64,000 bases of DNA from Trichoplusia ni (Eukaryota; Arthropoda; Insecta; Lepidoptera; Noctuidae): positions 6,382,691 to 6,446,690 of the forward strand of contig NC_039497.1 in assembly GCF_003590095.1 (NCBI RefSeq). The letters are read 5' to 3'. The position numbers and the translations under genes were made by a program. Shown here one piece after another: positions 14,558 to 24,760 of this stretch (position 1 is its first letter; each line of letters opens with the position of its first letter). The notes beneath the pieces were generated by a model. That model did no database searches. It was not told the origin of the DNA and saw only the letters and a list, made by a program, of their open reading frames with translations.

Positions 14558-14746
14558 CTAGCTGTTGCCCGCGACTTCGTCCGCGTGGTTAGAAGAAATT
14601 GCGACTATAACTTGAGATTTAAACTATCCTATCTCTCAAGTTGGATCGAAATGCACATGGTGTGCGAATTTCATTATAATCGGTTAAGTGGTTTAGGAGT
14701 CCATTGAGGACAAACATTGTGACACGAGATTTATATATATTAAGAT
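14558..14746 (+). mobile_element. Lep1/Helitron-like element, second subfamily
   Basis: It begins 'ctagctgttgcccgcgactt' and ends 'ttatatatattaagat'. The 5' end is the same as in the copies at 6729 and 20125, but the body differs ('tggatcgaaatgcacatggt', 'aatcggttaagtggtttagg'). It is therefore a different subfamily of the same superfamily. Confidence 0.7.
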
Positions 14747-15310
14747 AGAAAAATCGGAAACTAAGTAATTCTATTTGTAGTATATTTGACTTGCGTTGAT
14801 ATTACTTCGTCATGCCAATTTTGGAAATAGACACGATCATTACTATTCATTGACTCAAATCTTCCTGTAACGGAATCTATATTTAGCTTGAAATTTTTTC
14901 ATCGTTATTTTAACCCGGAAATATATTTGGCCTACATATTTTTATCCTTAAACACAATAAGGATAAAATATAAAAATCACAAAATCATCTGAACCTGCTT
15001 AATTGTTGAAGGTTCAATAAACTTGTCTCCTGTCAACCTTTTCCGGCAGTGGGATTGCCTTTTCAATCTCTCAACATATCAATATAAAATCGAGTCTCAT
15101 CAAGTATACTAATGTAAATAGAAATAATAAGTAAATTTCGTTCTCCATATCTCGGTTTAATGTTTTTTTTCTGCTTTATATATTAGTTATTTTCAAATTA
15201 AATTACCTGTTATCTTGACTGCGTTTAAAAAGTCACAATTGTAAGAAATTGACAAGAGTTCTAGGTAAAAAAGGGAAACATTGTTTAAAGAATTTTTTTT
15301 AAAGAAAACG

Positions 15311-15412
15311 ACTTCTGCATTAAGGAATATAATTCTTGTGTCGGGTTTACAAACATACAAATCACATGCACAAATACACCCAGACTCAGGACAGGCATTC
15401 ATGGATCACACA
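15311..15412 (-). mobile_element. Truncated tRNA-derived SINE (family A), minus orientation
   Basis: The plus strand shows the family tail ('gcattaaggaatataattct', 'tgtgtcgggtttac') and the 'acacccagactcaggacagg' block. The sequence then breaks off before the tRNA-like head, so this is a head-truncated copy. Confidence 0.55.
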
Positions 15413-15806
15413 AACAAACAAACATCACTCGGAACCTCCAGCTTACCTCGTTGATCATAACCGTAGCAGTCCTTCCCAAAGTCGAAATATGACTATGAAC
15501 AAAAACTCGCATAAAACTTGGTACCAAAAATACATTCAATTACGTGAGCCCTATAGCCCCGGTTACTAAGCGTTGGAACGGCTAATGTAGACCTCTCTTA
15601 TTACAAAACACAACCGGGTCAGGTCAGTCGTTCGCCATGGGGTTAGTGCCTAAAGTTTGGTTAAAATCACCATTATTACGTCACATAGTCCTACGTAGGT
15701 ACGTACTGCGTACTGGCTTATATTTTTATTGTTGTTAGTTCTTTATCGTAACATTTTATGTACGGAGTTTTTCTTCCGCTACAATGGCAGGTGAATTGAA
15801 GTTTTT

Positions 15807-15893
15807 ATGTTCGTAGTAATGTGGTCATTTCTTGTTTTCATGGGAATATTCTTTTTTGGCGTTTTTTGTTTTTCGTGTTTCGTGTGTGATAGA
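15807..15893 (+). CDS. Candidate signal-peptide exon, possibly exon 1 of the activin-like gene
   Basis: The frame from the ATG at 15807 (or the in-frame ATG at 15819) encodes a short, strongly hydrophobic stretch rich in Phe, Val, Leu and Cys. It is followed by Cys-Asp-Arg and then an excellent splice donor, AGA|GTAAGT, at 15893/15894. That is how a secretory signal-peptide exon looks, and a secreted TGF-beta ligand lies 2.4 kb downstream on the same strand. However, this exon ends in phase 0, while the exon at 18248 needs a preceding phase 1. They cannot be joined directly, so at least one more exon would be required. The AT-rich, T-heavy composition could also produce a hydrophobic frame by chance. 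Confidence 0.25.
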
Positions 15894-18247
15894 GTAAGTA
15901 AGGTTGTTATTGGTATAGTCGGAGTTCGGAAATATTATCATCATTTTGGATTCCGTGTAACATTCATCAGAATTTTTCGTCGATTGTCTTCTTTTTGTTT
16001 GGAACATTGCCTATATACGCATAACTAGTTATGGATTGTTCGATATTTTTATTGACGGACTTTCTAGAAATCCATATCAGCATCAACACATCCCATACTT
16101 ATACCGTTTTCGAAAAAAAAAAAATCTAGCCAACAGAAAAAAACCTTCAACGACACGCAAACCAAACAAATGACTCAAGCGGCTTCAAAAGAACGGCTAC
16201 GTGTCCGTCGTCCCCACACACTAAATAATTCACTTATCTAGAAATTCATGTGAATCGATAAGCCGTTGCATAACACTGCACGCCAAGTGGGCTGCAGTCA
16301 ATATTTCAACCCACATAACTAACTATGGCTAATTTATACTGCTACCACTTGATTGCCTATTTTATTGCCAGTTTACGACGATGTCGAAAATGAAATGGTC
16401 GTTTTTTGTAGCGCTATTTAATATTCATAGGCCTAGTTATAATGTTCCTTGTAGAATGGAGTTCAGCTTATAATGTAGTTCCTTTAAGGTCCCACTGCCC
16501 TCAAATCTGAATTGACTACTACTATTACTATTATTTTTGATAAAGTTAGCCACAATAATTGTTAGATTAATGAAATAGTGCACTTCAAAAGTTTATCAAT
16601 AAAATAGTATGATGTTATGCAGAAACTTAGTAAGATGACCAAAAGGCAGACTTTAATACTGGTCTGGATTGGATTTGAGAGAACGAGAATATAGCAGTAT
16701 TTCAAACATAGCTGTACCGCTCACGTTTTGAACAAACTTACGCTTTAAATAGCTCGATTTATTTATTTTGATCTATATTTTGAACAAATTATTTTGATTT
16801 TGTAACTATTTAGGTTGCTGACTAAACCTTCAGATTCTAAGCACATGTTATTTTAAAACCTGAACTTAAAACTCATTAAACAAATTATTAACTCATTAAA
16901 TAAAACACGTGGATTAAATCACACACCCCTACTTAAATGCAAAGTTAAAATTGAAAGTTGAATTATTCATTGGTTAGTGCTTACTTACGAGGATATTATG
17001 GTATGTCTTAAAAGCCACCGCATACCAATCAGATGTCCCCCTACAACGGCGAGAATATAGGTAGTGTATGAGAGACATGCTATCACGAACAGAACAGAAC
17101 TTATCTTTATTTCAGACTTTTTTTGGTTGGTCGGTTAGAAGAAGGGTTAGACATCCGGTATTTTGGATAACTAGAGTACTTTCAGTCAGCCTTGGTCCTT
17201 TCAGACCTTTCGGCGTAAAAAATGGCTAAGTTTTGAGTCTTCTTTCACTCACTTGAGGTTAGGAGATGGCACATAAGTTGTACTAACAACAAACAATTGA
17301 TGCGTAGGACACTGATAGTGCAAGCAAGTACAAATTGAAACAATTTAAATTTTCCAATAAATTCTCGCTACAATACACAGACAATTCTCTTGACGAACTG
17401 ACCTTGGCACTTCTAAACTTCCTTATCTATTATTACCTGAATCAATATATTAGGTACTTACGTGAATATGTGCTCAAATATTGTTTTTATTACTTCGGCC
17501 AACGATTTCAATAATCCGTGAACCACAAAACAATTGCCTGCTTGACCTCTACCTACGCACAGTTACTTTTCATTGAAGGAGTTTAACCAAAAATAGTATT
17601 GAAATAAACGATGTACGAGTAGCTACGCTTGTCTCGTTAGTCCACGTTAATTTATTCGCGCGACCTTATTATGTAGTACTTAAAGATTTGGCGCGAAGCC
17701 ATCGCATATAATTATTTCGTTTAATTTCGTTTAGTAGGCACTTTGTGTACGAGTTTGTTTCATTCATATACTTCTGCTGGACGCGATACGAGGCTTCCTA
17801 TGCTCCCTTTGATCGTAATCAGTCAGTCGGATGATTTGTCAGGTGTTGCCGAGTCCTGGTCCTTTTGTACGTGCTGAGTACATAAGGACGAGTTCAGTTT
17901 TATGATAATAACCATGTTTCCCTTGTCCGCAGGCTCTACTCTCCAACATGAGGTGAACAAGAACGTTGTCAGGCGACCAGTCTCCAACCACCGATGGACG
18001 ATGGAGTAGTTTATACAAATTTATTTATTACGAGTGTAGGAGTGTCGGTGTTCGCGACTGTTTGCTTAACATTGCAAATCGATAGGCTTCCTTATCCATA
18101 TTTTTTTGTGCAATGTGGATGTGCGGGCGGCTAGCGCGACCCCGGCTGCCGCGGATCCCTCCCGGGGCCGCGACGGCCGAGCAAGTGCAGCTCCAGCCAG
18201 GGCGACCACCGCGCGCACTCCGCGCCTCTCCTCTGTCCTACCCACAG
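15894..18247 (+). other. AT-rich region upstream of the activin-like exons, possible intron
   Basis: No exon can be fixed here. There is a good acceptor at 17931-17932 (a pyrimidine-rich tract followed by 'ccgcag'), but every frame after it meets a stop or an incompatible phase quickly. From about 18120 the DNA becomes GC-rich. The frame that leads into the exon at 18248 is open back to 18070, so that exon may extend upstream. Confidence 0.35.
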
Positions 18248-19141
18248 TCACGGACACTACACTAAAGATGGGCCATTTCGATTTAGGTAGGGAGAGTAGG
18301 CAAAAATATTTTGTGCCAGAGATTACGCATTTCAAGAAATACATACAAATGTATTAGGTACATCTCTGGCACACGTAGAATTCGCGTCTAAGCGTAACTT
18401 CTGTTGACCTGTACAGGTGAGACACTGAACGGTCAGCGACTGATCGAGTTCCGGCTGGGCGCCGAGGCGGAGTCGGAGCAGGGCGAGGGCCTGGCGGTGG
18501 CGTCGGCCGAGCTGCTGGTGCGCGCCGAGACGTCGCCGCGAGCGCGCCGCCTGCGCTACACGCTGTGGGCCTTCACGGTGAGCGGCAACGAGACGGCCGC
18601 CATCAGCGCGCTGGCGGGCGCGGCGCGGCGCGACCCCGCGCGCGGCTGGCAGCGCCTGGACGTGACGGCGGCGGCGCGGCGCTGGGCGGCGGGCGGCGCG
18701 CGCGGCCCGCTGCGCCTGCTGCTGGACTGCAGCGGCTGCGGCGGCCGCGTGCGCCTGCGCCTGGGCGGCGGCCAGGCGGCGCGCCCGCTGCTGCGCCTGC
18801 GCCTCAAGCCGCCCGCCGCTCGCCGCCGCCGCGCGCTGGACTGCGACGCCGCCGAGCACGGCCGCTGCTGCCGCCAGACGTACTACGTGAGCTTCCGCGC
18901 GCTGGGCTGGGACGACTGGATCGTGGCGCCCGAGGGCTACTACGCCAACTACTGCCGCGGCGCGTGCGCGCCCTTCCTCAACTACCACTCGCAGGTGGTG
19001 GAGGCGGCGCGGCTGGAGCGCGCCGAGTGCTGCGCGCCCGTGCGCTTCTCCGCGCTGTCGCTCATCTACTTCGGCGCCGACTCCAACATCATCAAGCGCG
19101 ACCTGCCCGAGATGGTGGTGGAGGAGTGCGACTGCCCGTAG
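18248..19141 (+). CDS. Activin/inhibin-beta-like TGF-beta ligand, 3' part of gene
   Basis: Secreted TGF-beta superfamily ligand of the activin branch, expected to signal through type I/II receptors and Smad2. Exons: 18248-18286 (39 nt, tentative) and 18417-19141, joined in phase (1+2 nt, rebuilding a Gly codon). The last exon encodes prodomain sequence, a furin-type site RRRR before Ala-Leu-Asp-Cys, and a mature domain of about 100 residues. The mature domain has the activin cysteine pattern: CC near its start, GWDDWIVAPEGY, NYCRGAC, ECC, and a C-terminal VEECDCP where most members end in CGC or CxC plus one residue. The motifs GWxDWIxAPxGY and NIIKRDLPxMVVEEC match the inhibin-beta class closely. 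I cannot decide between insect Activin-beta and dawdle. The 5' exons are missing or unrecognised. The last exon is extremely GC-rich with third positions nearly all G or C, unlike neighbouring genes. Confidence 0.85.
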
Positions 19142-19613
19142 CGGCGCCCCTGTACATAGCCTGCCGCTCGACGCCGCCCGCCGCTGTCCGCCGCACCCGC
19201 CGCGGCCCGCTTCCGCCGCTCTCGAATCCGATTTAATCCGAATCGATTATAAATAATATTCTCGACTTGTGTAATATTTTGTTCCTCGCGTTCGAAAGAC
19301 TATATCCTAAATCGAATAAATAAATAAATCTCGGTCTACCGGGGGTGGTGCGGCGAGGCGCCCGCGCCCGGACTGTGGGCTCGCCCCGACCTGGTCTCCA
19401 GCTCGCGGAGCGGGGCCGCGCGGCGCGACCTGCGCTCCTCGCCTCGCGCGCCCTCTGTAGACACCCTAAATAATTTAATACTACGCCGTTTTCTTTCACC
19501 CCGTTTGGTGATCGCTTGTAATTATTGTAAACTGTATTATAATAATTATTATAATTATAATTATAATAAATCAACTTTTTCATAATTATTACCACATTTT
19601 TTATTTTAATCAA
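19142..19613 (+). other. 3' UTR of the activin-like gene with two poly(A) signal clusters
   Basis: GC-rich 3' flank follows the TAG stop. Overlapping AATAAA hexamers lie at 19315-19328, then another GC-rich block (about 19340-19460), then AATAAA at 19565-19570 within an AT palindrome-like stretch. This suggests alternative polyadenylation. The open frame on the opposite strand here is a composition artefact. Confidence 0.5.
19315..19328 (+). terminator. Overlapping AATAAA poly(A) signals
   Basis: Three overlapping AATAAA hexamers lie about 170 bp after the stop codon of the activin-like ligand, on the same strand, at a normal distance for a polyadenylation site. Confidence 0.55.
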
Positions 19614-20124
19614 TCCTTACAACCTTGACAGAAACGTTAATATCCTATCGAGAGAGCTATGGAGGGAGCTAAAACAGCTTACATTTTGGTGCGAAATACC
19701 TCTCAGTTAAATCAAATAAAATAATCACGATGCAAATAAATGAAGTAAAAACTGTAGAGCTAAAACGTCAAGCGCATTTGTCGCAATGACTATTCCTTGC
19801 AGGCTTTACACGTGCCACACACCACCACGTGTAATATCTCCATTAATCATATAGATCACCTTGAAAAATATAAGATTACGAAGTGTGAACATAACTCACC
19901 TTTGGGAAATACGTAGCAACTACCTGTTAATAGTCGAGCGGGCACGGGCTCGCTTTATAAATACATGATGTATTGCTATCACAATTATTGTGACTAAATA
20001 AAGTAACAGCAGTCATTCTTCTTTTCATGTTTAGCCAAAGAAGAATAAGGTATACAACCTCCTTTTCTGCACAACTTAATCAGAGTTTTAAGTCACCTAA
20101 GCACGAGGCCCTTTTATATTGCAA

Positions 20125-20383
20125 CTAGCTGTTGCCCGCGACTTCGTCCCCGTGGGTAGAAGATATGTTATGATCTATACCTGCCCTGTTTTTTTCACAT
20201 TTTCCTTCATTGTATCTTCGCTCCTATTAGTCGCAGCGTGATGGTTTATAGCCCAAAGCCTCCCTCGATTAATGGTCTATTCAACACAAAAATATTTTTT
20301 CAATTTGAACCAGTAGTTCCTGAGATTAGCGCGTTCAAACAAACAAACAAACAAACTCTTCAGCTTTATATATTAGTATAGAT
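20125..20383 (+). mobile_element. Lep1/Helitron-like element, near full length
   Basis: It runs from 'ctagctgttgcccgcgactt' to 'tatattagtatagat'. It is closely similar to the copy at 6729-6980 and, in reverse, to 5794-6056. It differs mainly by short indels such as one extra 'caaa' unit near the 3' end. Low divergence between copies implies fairly recent spread. Confidence 0.8.
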
Positions 20384-21455
20384 AATAGTATAGAAGTATA
20401 GATTATGATTAAACTTTTGAAATCATACTAGAAGTTACATAATATTTAGGTAGTATGAGTATATAGTTTTAACAGATCTATGATTGACCCTGAGCTTCCT
20501 TGGCTGTATTTTAACAATGACTTTTTTCCACAATTTTATTTAATAGTTTTTATGTAACATCATGTTTTCCAATATAGCTGATCAATGAAAACATGTTAAT
20601 AGAAACAGTACATTTCCATATGTTTGTATAAATGTAGGAGCCCAATCTAAATACGCAAAGCAAATATTTGTTTATACCGAAAAGAGGTCGTATATTAAAA
20701 CTATTTTTATAATCTAATAATCCATTAGCCGTAGAAAAACTTCTCTGAATATGTATTTTCTTTCGCTTGTGTTTTTTTAATCTTTATTTTTATAAGGACT
20801 ACCTACCTGCACTGAAAAGAAAGCGAATAGAACCAGTTGGAGACAAATACAGAAGAACGGTGTGAAGAATTTCAAACCACGAGTTTAGAGTTTAAAGTTT
20901 AAAGAAAAGATAGGAGACGTGAAATTCTACATAAAAAAATATTAAGAAGAGTTTATGCATACGTCAACATAGATTCTCTCTGAGTTATATTATTCCATGT
21001 TTATGTATCCACTGGCCACTGAAGCCATTACTTTTTTAATCATTCCTAATTCTTGTGGGCGTCGAACTGTATTATTTCTACCATATATTTAGGGTAATTT
21101 GTTCAGCATTGAGTATGTAATATATGTAAAAATGGCCTATTTTTTTGCAAGCTTTGTTATGAGTGAAGTCTGGCGGTTGTGGGTCGAAGGACGAACAAAT
21201 AAGTTTTTATTTATGGTTCACCGCAGTTTGTTTTTAGCTGCTATTCATCAGACAATAGAAAAAATATTGGGGTATTCTGTATCAAAATAAACCTACATTT
21301 GGCTTGGGAATACGAGTACGTAAGACTGCCTAATAAATGGTAGGTTAAGATTTTTGTTGTTACTGTATATTTTGGTGTGTTGCTGCTTTCATTTGGGTTC
21401 AAACTTTGTTGTACAACAACGATCACCGTCATAGAAAGCTATTACCAAAACAAAT

Positions 21456-21640
21456 GGATAGCCGAGTAGTTGAGGTCACCTCTTTAAATCCACTGTGGCC
21501 GACATGCCACGGGTTCGATCCCAGCGTAAGACAACTGTTTGTCAGTTTGTGAGACCCTCGCGGCCGCTGGTCTAAAGCTTTAGAAAAAGGATATTGTGGT
21601 TTATGTGTTTCAAAGGTGTTATCGGTGAGGCTGGACACCG
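21456..21640 (+). mobile_element. tRNA-derived SINE (family A), divergent copy
   Basis: The head 'ggatagccgagtagttgagg' is followed by 'cactgtggccgacatgccac' and a box-B-like 'gggttcgatccc'. The body after that is diverged, and the 3' limit is uncertain. It is a SINE rather than a tRNA gene because the spacing and stems of a tRNA are not kept. Confidence 0.6.
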
Positions 21641-21947
21641 ACTCGAGGCGGGAAAAGGCTAGATTTAGTACATTTTAAGAGTAATAATGAGCCTCGCCAT
21701 CAGAATCTCTGCCGGAAAATTATAAATTACCGTCGCGATCGGACAAAAAATGTTTCTTGTCTTTGAAAGATCTCTTAATTACTGATATTTAAAAAAATGC
21801 AATTCAATATAAATTATAATATTGGTAAACAATTTTTTTAAAAGTTGAAAGCTAGATCTAGCTTTCATTTTCATATAAGTCAACATAATCAACATTTGAG
21901 TGTGCGAATAATTGGAATAGCAAGTGTTTCACACTGTACTCGTATTC

Positions 21948-22080
21948 ATGGCGCGCTAGTGGTTAGATAAAGGCGGGTAATTCAGGCAAGTGTGGTGCGT
22001 CGCCGGTGTGATGCGCGGTCGGATCCCGGCAGACGACGGGCCGCACAATGCCGGGCGCCGGCGTGTCGCAACACTAGCCC
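21948..22080 (+). repeat. GC-rich tRNA-like repeat, possible SINE
   Basis: A GC-rich island begins 'gcgcgctagtggttagataa', which looks like a tRNA box A region. About 60 bases later comes 'cggtcggatcccggc', a box-B-like word. No tRNA cloverleaf can be drawn. It may be another SINE head; no second copy in this window supports that. Confidence 0.3.
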
Positions 22081-22419
22081 ACTTAGGGCTGACACTCTAT
22101 TAGAAAACAAACATCAACATTTTAGCAAGTGAAATTTCAAGATTAATATTCCTTGCTTCGACACTTTACTTCGATTACACTAAGCTGCAAGTTTCTTTAC
22201 AAAACAGATTTTTGATGCACATATTATTTATATATTATGTATGTATGTAGGTTAAAAAAATATTATATTTTTCACCAGGTAAGAGGTTGGCTAAGAATTA
22301 TAAAAAGAGTTTTGCTAAGTATCTAAGCAGAGAAGGTGCGAAAGAGTTCATTTTGACTATATGAATCTACTTCTTTCCTACTCTTACACGCAAACAAATC
22401 TTGTAAAACTTAGCGATCT

Positions 22420-22582
22420 CATACCCTGCAACGCACAGCCCTGCAGCGGTGTGAAGATGTAATAAATGCACCGTAGTAAGCAGGCAGCCCTAGCGTCTGG
22501 AGCGAGCGATTCGGGCGATGCGAGTGCGTGCGATCGATGGCCGGTGCAGACGTCGCGGCGCCGCCTACACTAGCCGCGAGTG
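22420..22582 (+). promoter_or_regulatory. CpG-rich block ending in a splice donor, possible promoter/first exon
   Basis: This stretch stands out from AT-rich surroundings through many CG dinucleotides ('gcgagcgattcgggcgatgc', 'gacgtcgcggcgccgcc'). It ends at a consensus donor, GAGTG|GTAAGTAG, at 22582/22583. Insect 5' non-coding first exons often look like this. It could belong to the TTLL gene 4.8 kb downstream or to a non-coding transcript. The upstream limit is arbitrary. Confidence 0.3.
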
Positions 22583-23641
22583 GTAAGTAGCTGGCTGAAT
22601 GTTATCAAATCATTGCCTCGAAAAAAAAAATAGATCGATGATAAAATGTTGCATTGTAAAAAAGTCGAGAATGCCAGGAGCTTATCTTTTATTTTTTAAA
22701 TTATTTGTATAGAATAGAAATTTTCTTTTCGATTTCTTCTTTCTAACTACCGACATCGTTAAGTTTTTATTTTTATTTTAGTGTTTTATATGAAGTTTTA
22801 GATGTTTCTGACATAAATGATCGCTGTCAGATTCAGTAGAAGAAAATTGAGATGGATTATTGGAGCTGTAAAGAAAAACCTATGTTATAACAGAACTATT
22901 CAGTTACTGCGTAAATTAAAAACGTTGATCTAAGTAATCAGAAATCAGCCTATTAGGAAATGACTTATACTTGATAAGATAATGATATAAATAAAACAAA
23001 GATATGAGCGAAACTGATAGAACTCTCAGGTGTCTTATCTTTTAATACATTACCTCCAAAACAGTAATTTAATGTATTTGAACAAGATTATATAAAGAGA
23101 TAAAACAATTAGCTTTGTCTTTTATTTACTATGCCTTGACCAAATAATAATAAATAATAAAACAAGTAATAATCGATTCAATATCATGTAAGTAGTTCCA
23201 GTAGAAAACGGTTTTAATTCCAAGAAAAGGGAGGATAAAGAAAATGTTTTATTTTTCCAGCCAGCTACTTGCGCTCGTGTATTTATCTCAATGTAGGCGC
23301 CCGCCAGTCTGTCTGCCGCGACAGTAAACAGCCAAGAGTTTGGCCGATAATGCATCTCGCAAACAACCGCACCCATCCCTGCGGTACTCACTAACTGGCT
23401 TGTGGCAACCCTATAGAGTATAGGTACTACGCATTTGATGCACACAGATATAAACGCATTTATTGCGTTAGTGTGTGAATAAATTACACTGTGCACAGAT
23501 AAAGAAGAATGCTTCTTCTTTTTATTTTTAAACCGCGACGCAAAAAGATTGAAAGAGAATTTATTGTAAGTGTGACGTTACTGTTTGTCTAGACTCTAGC
23601 ACGGATTAAGCGAATTCAATTTAGTTTGTGTTTTATTACAG

Positions 23642-23779
23642 GTGAACTATACGCGAGTGATCTTACATATGTTTTAAAGAAAACGGTTGAGCCAGTAAAG
23701 TTTGAAAGAGGGGAAGAATAACTGTCTGCAAATAAACTCGAATCAGTTATAAATTTTGTCATTGGAAATGACATGTAAG
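23642..23779 (+). other. Possible non-coding internal exon
   Basis: An acceptor (T-rich tract followed by ATTACAG) precedes 23642 and a strong donor, TGTAAG|GTAAGT, follows 23779. The 138-nt segment has stops in all frames, so it could only be 5' UTR or non-coding RNA. It would splice naturally after the CpG-rich block ending at 22582. Confidence 0.25.
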
Positions 23780-24310
23780 GTAAGTTACATTTTCTTACTT
23801 GAATTTGGTTTAACGCGATCGCGTATCAACAAAAGGTTTCTCTCATGATCTTATTTAAATAATTTTAAATCCGGATCAAGTATTCTCAAAAATACTAGAT
23901 AGAATAGAATGGAATACGCCTAAAACCTTGCCCAAAGCTAAAGCATTTTGATCACGAAACAAGTTAGCTTTTCTAGAAACGACATCAAATGTCTAGACAG
24001 CTAGATAGGCAGTGTTTGATTGTATGTAATAATCATTATGACTGGAATTTCCCTACAGAAAGCCTTATGAGACATCGTTTATTCTAGAATACAGCAATGT
24101 TTCGGCTAGGCTATAATTTATTGTAGGATTAATCATAAGAGTTGAAATATTCTGGACTGTCGCTTTTGCCCTATGTTTGGGTTATCTATGTGGTAGTTGC
24201 TGGGATGGAGTCACTATTGAAGCAATTTGTTGGACCCGATATAAAAATATTTTATTACACGAAACTATGCTAAAGTGATGGCTAGTGAGAATAGCCATGA
24301 CATACACCCG

Positions 24311-24356
24311 GGCCCCGATTCTACTATTTACAAATGGCCGATTAGTGAATGACTAG
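24311..24356 (+). mobile_element. Terminal fragment of the MITE found at 31960
   Basis: 'gggccccgattctactattt' and 'acaaatggccgattagtgaa' match the terminal inverted repeat of the element at 31960-32198. Only one end is present here, so it is a truncated copy. Confidence 0.6.
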
Positions 24357-24631
24357 ACTACTAGACAAATGATAAAACTCTACAAATAAATAAATCACAG
24401 GTAGGTATTAAACAACAGCATAAAAGTTTCAATGGAATACTATTATCAAGGGTACTAACAAAAGCCTCCGAAAACCTTAAGATTGTTCTGTCTACTGCTT
24501 GTACCCAAATAGTTATTTCATATGTGGTGTATTGTGGTATTACTGTGAATACCAGGGCCACTGAGGTTGACAGACGCGTGCAAAGCATTCCGCGGCCGCA
24601 GTTACATACCTCTGTCTATCCCTTATGACAT

Positions 24632-24760
24632 ACTAGCTGAGATCTGCGGTTTTACTCGCTTCTTCCTGTCTCTATTGGTTGTAGCGTGCTATATATAATA
24701 GTTTGGCTTAAAGAGGTTGACAAAAGCCTCTGCTTTCCTCAATTTAAAATAAAAATGGCA
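24632..24760 (+). mobile_element. Diverged Lep1-like fragment
   Basis: 'actagctgagatctgcggtt' and 'ttactcgcttcttcctgtct' align loosely with the 5' end of the Lep1-like elements, and 'ggttgtagcgtgctatatat' aligns with their 'gtcgcagcgtgatggttta' segment. It is old and incomplete. Confidence 0.35.

Larger units (their letters stand above)
1..15806. other. Intergenic region with dispersed repeats, no supported gene
   Basis: I found no convincing coding exon in this stretch. Open frames are short, AT-rich and mostly fall in repeats. It contains a (TG)n microsatellite near 2.5 kb, poly-G tracts near 5.6 and 12.35 kb, Lep1/Helitron-like copies, SINE copies near 4.1, 14.3 and 15.3 kb and a fold-back repeat relic near 0.55 kb; these are listed separately. 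It may hold regulatory DNA or undetected short 5' exons of the activin-like gene downstream. The remaining sequence looks like ordinary AT-rich intergenic DNA. Confidence 0.6.

Noticed and set aside
17933..18010. Possible exon after the strong acceptor at 17931-17932
   Set aside because: Stops follow in two frames, and the only good donor leaves a phase that does not fit the exon at 18248.
18332..18988. 218-codon open frame on the minus strand opposite the activin-like exon
   Set aside because: Ala/Arg-rich frame produced by extreme GC composition; the plus frame has the full TGF-beta cysteine pattern.
18565..19236. 223-codon plus-strand frame overlapping the ligand
   Set aside because: Low-complexity Arg/Ala/Pro/Leu translation in another frame of the same GC-rich exon; no domain.
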